Origin: Calonectria ilicicola
Lineage: Eukaryota > Ascomycota > Sordariomycetes > Hypocreales > Nectriaceae
Assembly (NCBI GenBank): GCA_020809705.1
Contig: CP085826.1
Coordinates: 682,001-746,000, forward strand
Length of the DNA stretch: 64,000 nt
Reading direction: 5' to 3'
The notes under the pieces are model-generated. The model was not told the origin of the DNA, ran no database searches, and saw nothing but the letters and a program-made list of their open reading frames with translations. The translations under genes were made by a program, and so were the position numbers. Shown here one piece after another: positions 1 to 10,052 of this stretch. How positions within the stretch are numbered: the stretch's first letter is position 1; each line of letters begins with the position of its first letter.

Positions 1-1351
1 TTCCTTGGAGCCAGTATATAGATTCACTACCCTTATCGTCGGCCCATTTCATTATTTTATCGAGGATCTCAACGCGAGTATTCCTTAAGCAGGTTGGTTG
101 TTGATCTTCGGTATGGGAGTCGAAAGAGGCTCCATCAGCAAGGGGGAGCTGACGAAGAGCCTTCTTGGTGCTAATTGGTGCCTGTTAGTCATCGAGGCTA
201 GGCTGTGAGATCCATGGTTGCTTCCTTACCTTTCATCATGGACTAATTCTTTTGTGTCCGCTGTCATATTCTCAATCTTCCGTAGATTTTTTTGAACTTT
301 AACGCTATCAATACACATGAATTTATAGTTAATCGGGGAACTGACACGCTTCGATATCAATGATCTGTTGTGTGGTTTTCAGCTCCCGAGGGGGAACAAA
401 CCCGAGGAGCTCTACCGCAAATGCCGCCGCTGTAGCAGAGGCATATCGCTGCCATCGATCGTTTTTGTGGGAATCGGCATAATCGCAGATACCCCTGATG
501 ACAAGGCAAGGAAAATGATTCATGAGGCCGGCGGCCTCCATCTCAACGCATATGCACTGCTCTCCAGCAACTGCTAAAATGCTGTCTCGAGTAGCAGCGT
601 CCTTGACAAGAGTGTTTCCAGAAGCAATGACGCCATAATGAATTTTTGGATTGGTGGCACCCCGCCCAAGACGCTCGACCTCTTGCGATGCATCACATTT
701 ATCGCAAGTATTGGTCCCAGTATGGTTATAGTCTGATTTGAATAGGCGATCGTTTTTAAATCCCTGATGAGTGAAATCGTTCTCTGATTCTTTCATAAAC
801 GGGTTAGTTGTCAACATTGCTTGGAGTAGCTTCGGAACGATGGATGGTTTGATGTGATGCTCTGCCTGCAGACTTGCCAGCGCGTTGAGCAAGACCAAAG
901 GCGGCATATTAAGGGAGCCTTTTCGCTCCCATGTTTGATTTGACTTTGCCTTTCCTAGGTCATACTGGACCACTCCACCAGTTGTTCCATCGGGTTGGCT
1001 GACCACAATATCACCGAGTCGAACGTCTCGACCGTCACTAGGTCGAGCGATACCTCCCCCAATACCTACCAGTAAGCCAAACCTGATGTGAGGTAATGAG
1101 GAAACCAGATTCGATGCTGTAGTTGCTGCAGAAGTGACTCCGTAAATCCCAGCAGGAAGGGAGACTATCACAATATTGTGTTCGCCTATTTGGCCCCAGG
1201 TATAAGAATTCGTATCAGATTGATGTTGGCTGAACCCTTCTGGCGCGTCATGGCGATCATGCAGTAATGCAGTTGCTGCTGCTCGCTCGATGGGGAGAGC
1301 AGCAATCCATCCAATGGTATAAAGAGTGGGGCTACAAAGTCTCTTGGTCAT
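1..1351 (-). CDS. NLR-like protein: nucleoside phosphorylase (PNP_UDP) domain followed by the start of a NACHT module; 3' end outside window
   Basis: The first exon (1351-348) encodes a PNP_UDP-type domain with the VGIGGGIA glycine loop, a VEMEAAGL motif and the IRGICDYADSHKN signature of the nucleoside phosphorylase domains that open many fungal STAND/NLR receptors. The frame meets a stop at 331-329, but an intron 347-305 (donor GTGTCA, acceptor GATAG) and a second intron 229-171 (GTAAGG ... GACTAAC ... TTAG) keep the phase open to base 1. The exons 304-230 and 170-1 read a charged linker, then LPLADGASFDSH, NTRVEILDKIMKWADD and SIYWLQG, which is the segment directly before the Walker A loop in fungal PNP-NACHT proteins. 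The P-loop itself lies beyond base 1. At least 416 residues are in the window. Role inferred: intracellular receptor in non-self recognition or programmed cell death. The first intron has a weak donor and is less certain than the second. Confidence 0.82.
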
Positions 1352-2374
1352 AATTAATCGAGTGTGCGGAGACGTAGTATAGCAAAACTTGGGTTGTGTG
1401 TCGTAGTAGAGATAGTTGACACGTATGATTTAACGTGAGATCGCAACCACACGTGACTCGGTCAATTGCTTTTACCTACTTTGGAGTACTGGTCTAGAGC
1501 ATGCATACTTTTCTGGACAAATGCGCATTTAGATTGGCCATGTTCGGCTCACATTAGATACCTATCAAGTGCCTAGTGCTCTCGCGATTGTCAGAAAAAC
1601 TGACCCACTAAGTAGGGTGCCATTAATATTTAGACATAACAAGCGTAGGCAGCATATTGAAGTGACTCATTTAATCTGTCTACCAACTATTGTCCCACTT
1701 GTTTCTTTTTTTTTTTTTTAAAAAAAAAAGAATGGCTGTTTTAGCGTGACATTTTTACTGGCCACCGCCTACCTCCCTACCCTGATAAGAGATATCTGGT
1801 TCTTGCTTGAATGTTTTGTGCTGCTACTGCATATTCTCGAGAGAAGGTCCATTCGCTCTAATTTAATCGGCCCTTTGATTCGACTATGTGCGATTTTAGT
1901 GAGTGGGCTATTCGCGACACCACGATATCTGGCCACATCGTTATAATAGTACAATTCTTATAGCATAAAATAAGACTTCACACTCCAAAGTAATATTTGG
2001 ACAGCTTAGGTTGTGTCCGTGTGTCGGGTTTGCCATAGCGAGAAAATAATCAATGCCTTAAAAAACAGTATCCCTGTCACGAACATTGTCGGAGATGTTG
2101 TCTTTCCAAAAGCAGTTAGTCTAACCTTTTAAGCTTCAAGAATGTCCCGGAACGGAAGTTTTAGGACTTTAGAACCTTTTAAACTCCGCCGAAGGTCTGT
2201 TCAAACACTTGAGTCGGACATGTTGAAATACTTCAAGTGAACCATTCGGAATAAAGGGACACTTCTATATCCGACCATGTGAGAATAAATACTCTGGCTC
2301 CTTTGTCGTAGTATCATACATTTTCTCAACATCCTTTTCTTCTTTATACGTTTCTGCATCAATCTCTAGTAACC
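1352..2374. other. AT-rich intergenic region
   Basis: No supported gene. Short reading frames at 1746-1954 on both strands have no family resemblance. It holds the promoter of the NLR-like gene on its left side and of the MDR reductase on its right, and a T14-A10 tract. Confidence 0.6.
1706..1729. repeat. Homopolymer tract T14 followed by A10
   Basis: A run of 14 T directly followed by 10 A, a self-complementary low-complexity tract. It could be slippage-prone DNA, a nucleosome-excluding promoter element, or a junction of two poly(A) tails. No flanking target-site duplication is evident. Confidence 0.9.
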
Positions 2375-3400
2375 ATGGAAAAAACAATGCGAGCATGGCA
2401 GCACCCGACAACAAATAGGCCGCTAGAAGAAAACATAAAGCTGCTAGATGTGCCAACACCACTGCAAGAAACTCTGGGTAAGGCTGAGATTCTTGTGAGA
2501 GTGATCTGCGCTTGCCTAAACCCAGCAGACTACAAGTTTGGAGAAATGGGTCTTCTAGGCAGGGCTATGCTCAAGCTTCCCGCGATTCCGGGTATGGATT
2601 TCAGCGGCCAAGTCGTGGCCGTCGGAAGCGACATCACTACAATGAAGCCCGGAAACTTTGTCATGGGTCGGTTAGACACACAGGAAGGCAAACCTGGGGC
2701 TTTGGCCGAGTACGCCAAGGCAGACTACAAGGGCTGTGTGTTGCTACCCCCTGGTGTCGACTTCGATCAAGCGGCCGGCGTTGGCACTGCAGGAATTACG
2801 GCATACCAAACCATTGTGCACCACGCAAAAGCTGGTGACAGAATATTCTTAAACGGCGGTTCAGGTGGAGTTGGTACATTTGGTATCCAGTTCGCTAAGG
2901 CCATTGGCTGTCACATCACCGTTTCCTGCTCGACGGCAAATGTCGCACTCTGCAAGCAACTCGGTGCCGACGAGGTCATCGACTACAAGAAGCAAGACCT
3001 TGTCTACGAGCTCAAGAAGAGAGGCAATACCTTCAATCTTGTCGTAGACGGCGTGGGAAACTCGCCTCCAGATCTGTTCCATGCATCCAACGATTTTCTG
3101 GTGCCTAAGGGCAAGTTTGTTCTCATCTGCGGAGGAGCGTCTATGGAAGTGATCAAGACGGTTGGCAAAAATATGCTCTGCCCATCGGTTCTTGGAGGTG
3201 GTAAGAATAAATTCATACCTTATCTGGCCGGCAGCAACCACGATGATTTGCAGCAGATTGCTGACTGGATGGGTGAGAATAAAGTGAGAACATGGATTCA
3301 CTCAAGCATCGAATTTGAAGATGTGCCCGAGGGCTATAAAAAGCTGAAATCGGGACGGATAACAGGCAAGATTATTGTTAATGTGCAGAATGCCATCTGA
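2375..3400 (+). CDS. Zinc-independent medium-chain dehydrogenase/reductase (quinone oxidoreductase-like)
   Basis: A single-exon 341-residue protein. The N-terminal GroES-like domain shows NPADYK (about residue 49) and the GMDFSGQVVAVG turn (73-84). The Rossmann domain carries the NADP(H) loop GGSGGVGTFG (161-170), followed by the GADEVIDY motif typical of the quinone oxidoreductase/RTN4IP1-like branch. The structural-zinc cysteine cluster of classical alcohol dehydrogenases is absent, so a zinc-free NADPH-dependent enone or quinone reduction is expected; the substrate is unknown. The start ATG has an A at -3 (ACCATGG). Length is normal for the family. It lies between the NLR-like gene and a Zn2Cys6 regulator and could belong to the metabolic block to its right, but nothing in the sequence proves that. 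Confidence 0.85.
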   Translation: MEKTMRAWQHPTTNRPLEENIKLLDVPTPLQETLGKAEILVRVICACLNPADYKFGEMGLLGRAMLKLPAIPGMDFSGQVVAVGSDITTMKPGNFVMGRLDTQEGKPGALAEYAKADYKGCVLLPPGVDFDQAAGVGTAGITAYQTIVHHAKAGDRIFLNGGSGGVGTFGIQFAKAIGCHITVSCSTANVALCKQLGADEVIDYKKQDLVYELKKRGNTFNLVVDGVGNSPPDLFHASNDFLVPKGKFVLICGGASMEVIKTVGKNMLCPSVLGGGKNKFIPYLAGSNHDDLQQIADWMGENKVRTWIHSSIEFEDVPEGYKKLKSGRITGKIIVNVQNAI

Positions 3401-3615
3401 GACTTGCATCTTTCCTCAGTTAATTTCACCCTCTAACCCTCCCTAGTTTGAATATCTCAAGTCCAATCAGATATAGATACCAATTAATATAGTTTTCAAT
3501 ATTGTTGAATTGATTGTCTTTTTTTCCTCTTCATTAGTAGTCTAGGCTGGCTCTAAAATACTGGTCAAGGTCAGACTTAAAAATGTGTCAGTCTAGTCAT
3601 TATCGTCAACTAGTC

Positions 3616-5651
3616 TCAATTATAACTTACCCAATCTAAGTTCTGAGGGTTGTTAAACATGACGTCAAAGGACATCATTTCATGCAATTCCATATTGGTA
3701 GACCCCAATTCATGGCGCTCGTACAGTCCATTGGGTGAAACAAATTGACTATCCAAGGTGTTTGTATGAGACGAGGCTGCCTTGTCCATGGTGGGATCTA
3801 CCTGGTGCGCTTCATTTTTGGGTGACAGGGCTCTCATCATGGCAGATAGGATAATAGATGCGTGCTCAGCATCCTTGGATTCTGCAGCGTGACCTTTCCA
3901 AATATCGCATGCTGTTTGAAGAATGGAGAGTTTTGTTTCCCGATCAACGGTACTAGAAACAGTCAAGTTAGACATTGCTCTTTGGGTGTTAGTTCTTGAA
4001 CAAACCTTGTATGTTTTGCTTGATTCAGATCCAGACAGAGTACCATGGCGGCGACGAGAAAATCGTGGGAGCCCAGGTGCAGCATCATGTACTTGTCCTC
4101 GTGCAATCTCCCTCCAGGCTTCGTCTCGAGATCAAATTCGGCATGTAATTCTAGCATCTCCATGGCGGACTGTCGACATATGTCTCGCGAGCGCTGATGC
4201 TGCTCATCATCTTGATCAGTTGTGAGATGGTGCCGATGTAGCATGCAGAGTGACCTTCGATACACCAGTTTCAGGACAATTCGATACATGATGGTATGGC
4301 TGTGGTCAGCAAGGCTTGTTGCCTGAATAGACACGAACCGTAGGCACGCGGGAAGCTTGGAATACCAGAGGTCCAGCTCATTGGTCAAGGGATATGTTTC
4401 GTGGTAGGCCTGTGGCTTTGTGGACACGACATGACGCATCGCCTTTCGCACAACATGGCAAAGGGCTGACTTGTGCTGGAAATACAGAATTTGCGTGGCA
4501 TCAGATGGTAATCGAGGGGGTGGCATGACACGTGTGTCGTGGTCAAAATCTTGATCATTGTAGTTTCCAGGAATCTCAGTGTCGCAATCTCCATCGTGGA
4601 TGATTGCTGGTATGCCCAGTTGAATAGAGAGCATGAGATCCAGATTCTGGGCGAAAAGCCAGGTCCTCCGCCTCATCTCTGCCTCGTAGGGCGAGATGGG
4701 CCGTTTGAGGTGCTTTGGGTCACGGTGGTAGCCTTGACACTGGGCAAGACGCGTAACAAGGCCGAATATGGCCGGTAGGGTGGCGTCCGAATCTCTACTG
4801 CAAATGTTTCTTGTGTGGGCGTGCAAGAGGAGAGCTTCGATAGCCCCGTTCTCATTGGACATGTACCGGCCTGTGACCAAGCTCTCCACGGCGCGGTCCA
4901 TGTAAAACGAGGGCTCGTTGACTTCCATGTGCAATATTACGGCGTAGTTTTTGGCCTTTGCTACAATGGATGCAATACACAAGACGGAAAATAGAGTGCT
5001 AATCCAAAGGAAGCCAGCAGACGACGGGTCTTTCCAGAAGGCTGCATACCGTGCTTGAAACTGGGTTGCGTGGATGAATGGCACGGTGGTGAAGGGTGAG
5101 TGAAAATACAGCGACACCAGCTTGTCAACATCGCGGCGGGATGAGAGGATGCGCCGGACATGCTCGATGGTAAGCGCGGGCGCGTTGCCAAATAGGACAT
5201 CGGGTTTCCGGGGTGCTGTGGAAGGCTCGGGGCGAGATTCAAGGGCAAGGCGGACTTCCCGGACCTGCTCGAGACCAGTGGCCCAGTGAGTCGGGCCGTG
5301 ATATTCGGCATCATCGGAGCCGACCGAGGGTGCGTGTGACGCGAGAGGTCCTGGGGTTTCCGTGTCTTCGTTGCTCTCCGCCGGCGCCGGCTCCGATATT
5401 TGCCTCACATCCTGCATCTCGGGAGACGGCGCCTGATCCTCAGTTCCATGGTTGCGTGATGGAAACGTGCACGACGCTGCACAGCCGCCCTTGAGACACT
5501 CACTGCACGGCTGTGACCGGTCGCATCTGGCCTTTCGGACGCGGCACCTCGTGCAGGACAGCGTTGCCCGAACACGTCTCTGGGTCTTGGGACGCCGTGC
5601 AGGGCGCTGGGCGCGAAACGCAGATGTGAATTGACGAATTTTATCATCCAT
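3616..5651 (-). CDS. Zn2Cys6 transcription factor with fungal-specific (Fungal_trans) domain
   Basis: Two exons, 5651-4006 and 3952-3616, joined over a 53-nt intron (donor GTTTGT, branch AACTAAC, acceptor TTCTAG), give a 660-residue protein. The zinc cluster has Cys33, 36, 43, 49, 52 and 61 within a basic N-terminus, with an extra Cys at 57. The middle homology region includes RRRTWLFAQNLDLMLSIQLG and the DCDTEIPGNY stretch that follows it in this family. Without the intron the protein would stop at residue 562; the second exon supplies an acidic C-terminal tail rich in Asp, Asn and Met, plausibly an activation region. It is transcribed divergently from the SDR gene at 6164 with 512 bp between the starts, so regulation of that gene and of the adjacent block is a reasonable inference. 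Confidence 0.87.
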
Positions 5652-6163
5652 TTCACATTACATTTGCTTTGTCGGAGATGCAGCTGCTCAGTGAGATTGT
5701 TTCGGAGTTTAGGCCTTGCCATCTTGGGCCATCAATCCTTGTCCCTCACACTAGAGAAGCAGCTTTGACCTCACCAAATCGTGAACTTGGACACATTGTG
5801 GCAACTTAATCCTTGGTGCCATGGTCATCTCCATGCATGCAGTTTTTCTTGTCGGCAGAAAGCCGACCAACATATATCCTCGGCGGTTCAACGCTTAAAG
5901 ACTTCCGGCGTCCATGGTGCACTAACCCGGAAATGAGCATATTTAATCCGGCATCTGGTAAACATCAGCTAACATGACTAAATTGCCATGTGGGGACTGT
6001 ATAGGGAGATATTATCCGTAAAGAAGGAGCGTGGGAATTCTGGAGCTATAAATATCCTCACGCAGGATATGATGCCCATTCGTCCTACTTTTCCACGCCT
6101 TGGATGGTCCAAATTATAAGCACTGACTGACGTACCTAGCACATAAATACCCCACCAACAGAA
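5652..6163. promoter_or_regulatory. Divergent promoter shared by the Zn2Cys6 regulator and the SDR gene
   Basis: This 512-bp spacer separates two head-to-head genes. It contains several CGG/CCG half-sites, including CTCGGCGG near 5880 and CCGG tetramers near 5908, 5928 and 5949, which are the type of triplet bound by Zn2Cys6 proteins. The sites are visible; the assignment to this regulator is inferred. Confidence 0.45.
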
Positions 6164-6966
6164 ATGAAAGACAAGGTCGTTGTCATCACTGGCGCTGCCT
6201 CCGGCATTGGACTAGAATCTACTAAGCTTCTAGCCTCAAAAGGTGCAAAGGTTTCTATCGCAGACGTGCAGGAAGATGCACTCAACAGTGCCGTGGCCGA
6301 GATCAAGGCGGCCGGCGGACAGGTCATGGGCACAGTGTTAGACATTCGCGACCGTGCAGCCGTCGAGGCCTGGATCAAAGCAACGGCAGAAACGTTTGGG
6401 AAGCTAGATGGCGCTGCGAATCTAGCTGGAGTTATTGGAAAACACATCAACGTCACTCCGTTGGAAGATGTGCAGGACGACGACTGGGATTTCGTTGTGG
6501 GCGTCAATCAGAAAGGCTTGCTCAATTGCCTTCGAGCACAAATTCCCTACTTCAATGATGGCGGGGCCATCGTGAATGCGGCAAGTGTCGCAGGTATCAT
6601 AGGGTTTCCCCGTAACGCGGCATACGTTGCTTCAAAACATGCCGTGGTAGGGTTGACCAAGACGGCGGCTAAAGAACTTGGAAAACGGCAGATCCGAGTT
6701 AATTGCTTTTGCCCGTGAGTATATCAACACCCGCACCATCAACTGATCAAAAGTTGACCAATTATCTCCTCAGCGGCCCAATCGAAACTCCCATGTTCCG
6801 AGCTTCTGCAGGAATCCGCGGGGCAGAAATGGATCTTAGCCACATTGCGTTGGGGAGGAAAGGGCAACCTCAGGAGGTGGCTAATTTGGTAGAATGGCTG
6901 CTTAGTGACGGGTCTACATTCATAACCGGGACAGTTCAAAACATAGACGGTGGATGGGTTTGCTAA
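6164..6966 (+). CDS. Short-chain dehydrogenase/reductase
   Basis: Exons 6164-6714 and 6774-6966, joined over a 59-nt intron (GTGAGT ... CTCCTCAG), encode a 247-residue classical SDR. The cofactor motif GAASGIG is at residues 10-16, NLAG near 86-89, the structural Asn at 115, and the catalytic residues are Ser141, Tyr154 and Lys158 (YVASK). The intron splits the conserved RVNCFCPGPIETPM segment after the PG turn, and the C-terminus has the usual [11 protein letters not shown] ending. An Asp after the second beta strand (SIADV) suggests preference for NAD(H). The substrate is unknown. The gene is head-to-head with a Zn2Cys6 regulator and precedes two chorismate-pathway-like genes on the opposite strand. 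Confidence 0.9.
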
Positions 6967-7127
6967 ATTGGATTTTCGGTTTTCGAATAGTATTAGACGA
7001 AACTCCAGGGAAATGTGACCTGGGGTGACGGCAACCCCATTGTCATATTACAACGCAAATGTCTTAATTAAACAGTATGCTCAATTCTTAACACTAATAA
7101 ACTGATTAGAGTGAATGGTACTATGCG

Positions 7128-8702
7128 TTAACTACGGATAAATTCCTTCACTTGTTCAAATTGCTCTTGCCATGTCTCAAAGCTCCCTTGTGTAATGCAC
7201 TCAGCCCAGCTTTGAACTGAGTTACAGAACGCTAGATTGGTAGCGTACCAACTTCGCTCCCTAACAGCCGTCTCCAACACATTATCTAATATTTCTCGGC
7301 TTGAGAATATGTATTCTATCATGGCCAAACAAAGCTTGAAAAGCGGCGTGCTGTATTGTACATAATGATATGGGGATATATCCAAGGTATGCCAGCAGTC
7401 AACCATCGCAAGTAACGCAAGTTGAGAATCATTGCCAGTGGCGTCAGTTTCAATCTCTTTCAGAAGTTTCATTCTTGAATGGTATTGGGATTTGATGAGT
7501 GAGAAATATCACCTAGACATTTCGCGGAAAGGTGAATATGGTAACGCAAATTTTCAATATTCCCTTCAATAAAGAGATTATACAGTTTACTGCAACTTTT
7601 GGCATACTGAATAACCTGTCTCTAAGACTCTGGATTATTAATAGAGATACCAGCATAGACATGGCATTTCCCCGAAAGAATTCGGAGTACCACACCTCTT
7701 TTGATATCCTCCGAATTCCGTGGCTGCTTGCCTGGATTATCCAAAGCCTTTTTTTCGCTACACCATGTTAAGCCTATCGAGAGGAGTGCCAAGTGAGTGA
7801 TTGTTTGGACATCTGCCACGATGCAATCGTGCTCATGTGCCGTAAGATAGACATGCTGAGAACCCAAGCATCTCAAAACGGTCTCAACTATCAAAAATGA
7901 TTTTCTAGAGGCGCGATGGTTGATTAAAACCTGTTCCCGTTAAATAGAATGATCAAAATTAGCAATTTTCTTATCTGTCTCATGATTTGGGGTCAGGAAG
8001 TTTACCAGAGGCTGACCCCGAGGATCGACTTTTGGACCGTGGAGAGAATGACAACTGACAATATCAATTCTCGGTGATAAATATTTTTCAAAGGCGTTTA
8101 TTTCTGGAATTTTGCATGAGGTTTGGCCTCCCACAATAGCTTCCAGTTTTAAAGCTGAAAGAAACCCTTTTTAGTTCGTCTGCCAACTAAAATTCAAGAT
8201 GAGAACTGATTACAATTACTGTACTTTCTCACAACATCGTCAATCATTGATGCAGGGACACTGAATATCAGAAAATCACTTATTCTGCAGACTTGGTGAC
8301 CATCGGTTAAAATCTGTACGTTCTCCTATGACGCATTAGTTGATTGGAACTATGTCAATACGTTTTCGCATGCACCTTACCATCTGAGAGAACTCGCTTT
8401 CTAGTTTTGAGTAATTCTCCTTCTTGTCGCATGCGACAACTCTGATCGCATGGAATTAGCATCTAGCTGTAGATGACAGTAATCATGGGGCAGGGGTGTT
8501 AATGTAAAAAGTAGAGAAATAAGTCCAAAAGAAATTAGAAGAAGATTAAGAACGTAAAATGCACAAATCAACTTAGGTGGCGAATTACTGACCTCCATCC
8601 TGCTGTACCAAGGGCTCTGGCGTACATTTTTCCCATGTCACCCATCCCAATCAATCCCATCATGAAGTTGGGTCGATCTATTGGGTAGTCACGAGATTGC
8701 AT
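7128..8702 (-). pseudogene. Prephenate dehydrogenase-like gene (TYR1 family) interrupted by an in-frame TAG
   Basis: Reconstructed exons are 8702-8593, 8441-8381, 8325-8220, 8154-8006, 7930-7513 and 7456-7128. They read the NAD-binding GLIGMGDMGKMYA, then VVACDKKE, ISDFLIFSVPA, GGQTSCKIPEI and CHSLHGPKVDPRGQPL, which is the characteristic core of fungal TYR1 prephenate dehydrogenase, followed by EHDCIVADVQTITH, CHVYAGISINNP and LALLAMVDCW. Prephenate dehydrogenase converts prephenate to 4-hydroxyphenylpyruvate in tyrosine synthesis. In exon 5 the codon after NPES is TAG (7624-7622), yet homology continues directly as RQVIQYA. The stop would leave a 244-residue product without the C-terminal domain; reading through gives 390 residues, still shorter than the usual roughly 440. 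The change of frame near 7470 is explained by an intron 7512-7457. All phases close, so only the TAG is a clear lesion. A sequencing error or readthrough cannot be excluded. It is probably a paralog, not the housekeeping copy. Confidence 0.8.
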
Positions 8703-10052
8703 GATTGCCGATGACCAAGGGGTTTCAGATTACGTATCCAACAGTTGTGCATGCATTTCGCGAACACAATTTGGGTGGTGAGTTCTTATCTTCTTACAAG
8801 CTGGTGTGAATTGGATCATAACATGACGGCATCACCGGCTGATATCGGCTCACAGCGGATAGAATAGTCCGAGAGAAACCATTCCGCTCTCTGGTGCGTA
8901 AACAGCATGGATTCCATAACCCCGGGATCCCTAAGATCCATGGCCCGGTGTGTCTTCTATTAGATCGGAATTTGTTCCGCTTGTGATGATGCACCTTCTG
9001 AGCCCCAGTATTCTCGTAGCCCACCTTGTGAAATTTGGCGCCTGGGTATGAAGAAAGGGTCACTCAAATGAACCTGTCCACGTTCATCGCAGAACCCTGA
9101 TGCCAGGCGTTAATAGCGTTCGGGCGAGTTTACTTCTTCAAAGACTCAGCTTTTGATACTGGACCCTCCGATAACTCGATCAATGGCCTGATTCCATGCT
9201 CTTAAATTCTCACCTCTGCGGAAAGGCTCCCGTTGTGGGGAGTTTGCATGTAACGACCTAGGACATCTCCAAAAAAGCAAATCGCTCCGATTTTGGTAGG
9301 AGCATGTGCCTGGATGACCGGCATCCTGGCTTATCGATAGCTAAGTGACAGTGATAAACTCATCTTCGACGGTGGGGTAAACCGCTGAACAAGGGACTTG
9401 GGTCACTTGCCAAAACAGGCTCAGAAAGGAAACTTGCGCCTGTCACGGCTCAGAGCAGATGGGTGTTTAGTGCAACTACACGTGCCGCTGATCCGGTCAT
9501 TGATTACTAACTTGTATGCAATCATATCAGATCTTGAATCGCAAAAGCTTAAAGATAAGGCTAACAAAAGCACCCCTCAGCGGTGACCGAGGCCGAATTA
9601 CGAAGAGAGTTTATCAACTTGCTTCGGTATGATAGTAAAACACCGTGTAGGGGGCCAATCAAATCTTCTGTTTCAGCAAGCTGGTAAGATGCCGCACACA
9701 GTGACCAATAAGAGCCTGAAGATTGCGGGGCTTTAGGCCCCGCAAGCACAGGCAAAGCTGGAGTGCGTCCATTGGCTCTTCCCCTACTACCTTGACAACT
9801 CTGCCTATAATGCCGTCACCAACCAAGGGCGATATCGGACAAAGAATAGCTCAACACTCCGTCATCAACAATAATTAGACAGGAGCAAAGGTCAGCATCT
9901 GTTCAATGAGCTCATACAACTTTTGAAATATTTTATTCCGTTACAGAAAAGTCGCATTTCTTGCATCAGGACAAGCGTCACAAAAAAGTCTAGCTAAGAA
10001 TCAAAGTCTTAACAGAAAAAGTAAAGGGCGGAAATCAGAAGCCTCTGGCTTG
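8703..10052. other. Intergenic region between the two chorismate-pathway genes
   Basis: 1.35 kb with no supported gene; the short frames at 8794-9063, 9398-9586 and 9561-9755 match no family I know. I looked for a glutamine amidotransferase or chorismate mutase here and saw neither. The left part should hold the promoter of the prephenate dehydrogenase-like gene. Confidence 0.55.
8856..8979. promoter_or_regulatory. Two CGG/CCG inverted repeats upstream of the prephenate dehydrogenase-like gene
   Basis: CGG-N10-CCG lies at 8856-8871 and CGGAA-N4-TTCCG at 8966-8979, about 150 and 260 bp upstream of the ATG at 8702. Inverted CGG triplets with fixed spacing are classical Zn2Cys6 dimer sites. The second element shares GGAA-N4-TTCC with 11546-11557 in the next promoter. 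Confidence 0.4.

Noticed and set aside
7457..7512. Apparent frameshift in the prephenate dehydrogenase-like gene
   Set aside because: A 56-nt GT..AG intron joins exon 5 to the last exon in phase, so a frameshift is not needed. Only the TAG at 7624-7622 remains unexplained.
7600..7650. An intron that would splice out the TAG
   Set aside because: The possible pairs (GTATCT with GACAG or TTCAG) are 35 and 44 nt long, remove conserved residues, and in the longer case break the phase.
8703..10052. Hidden chorismate mutase or glutaminase gene
   Set aside because: No helical chorismate mutase pattern and no GxCxG-type glutaminase motif seen in any frame.
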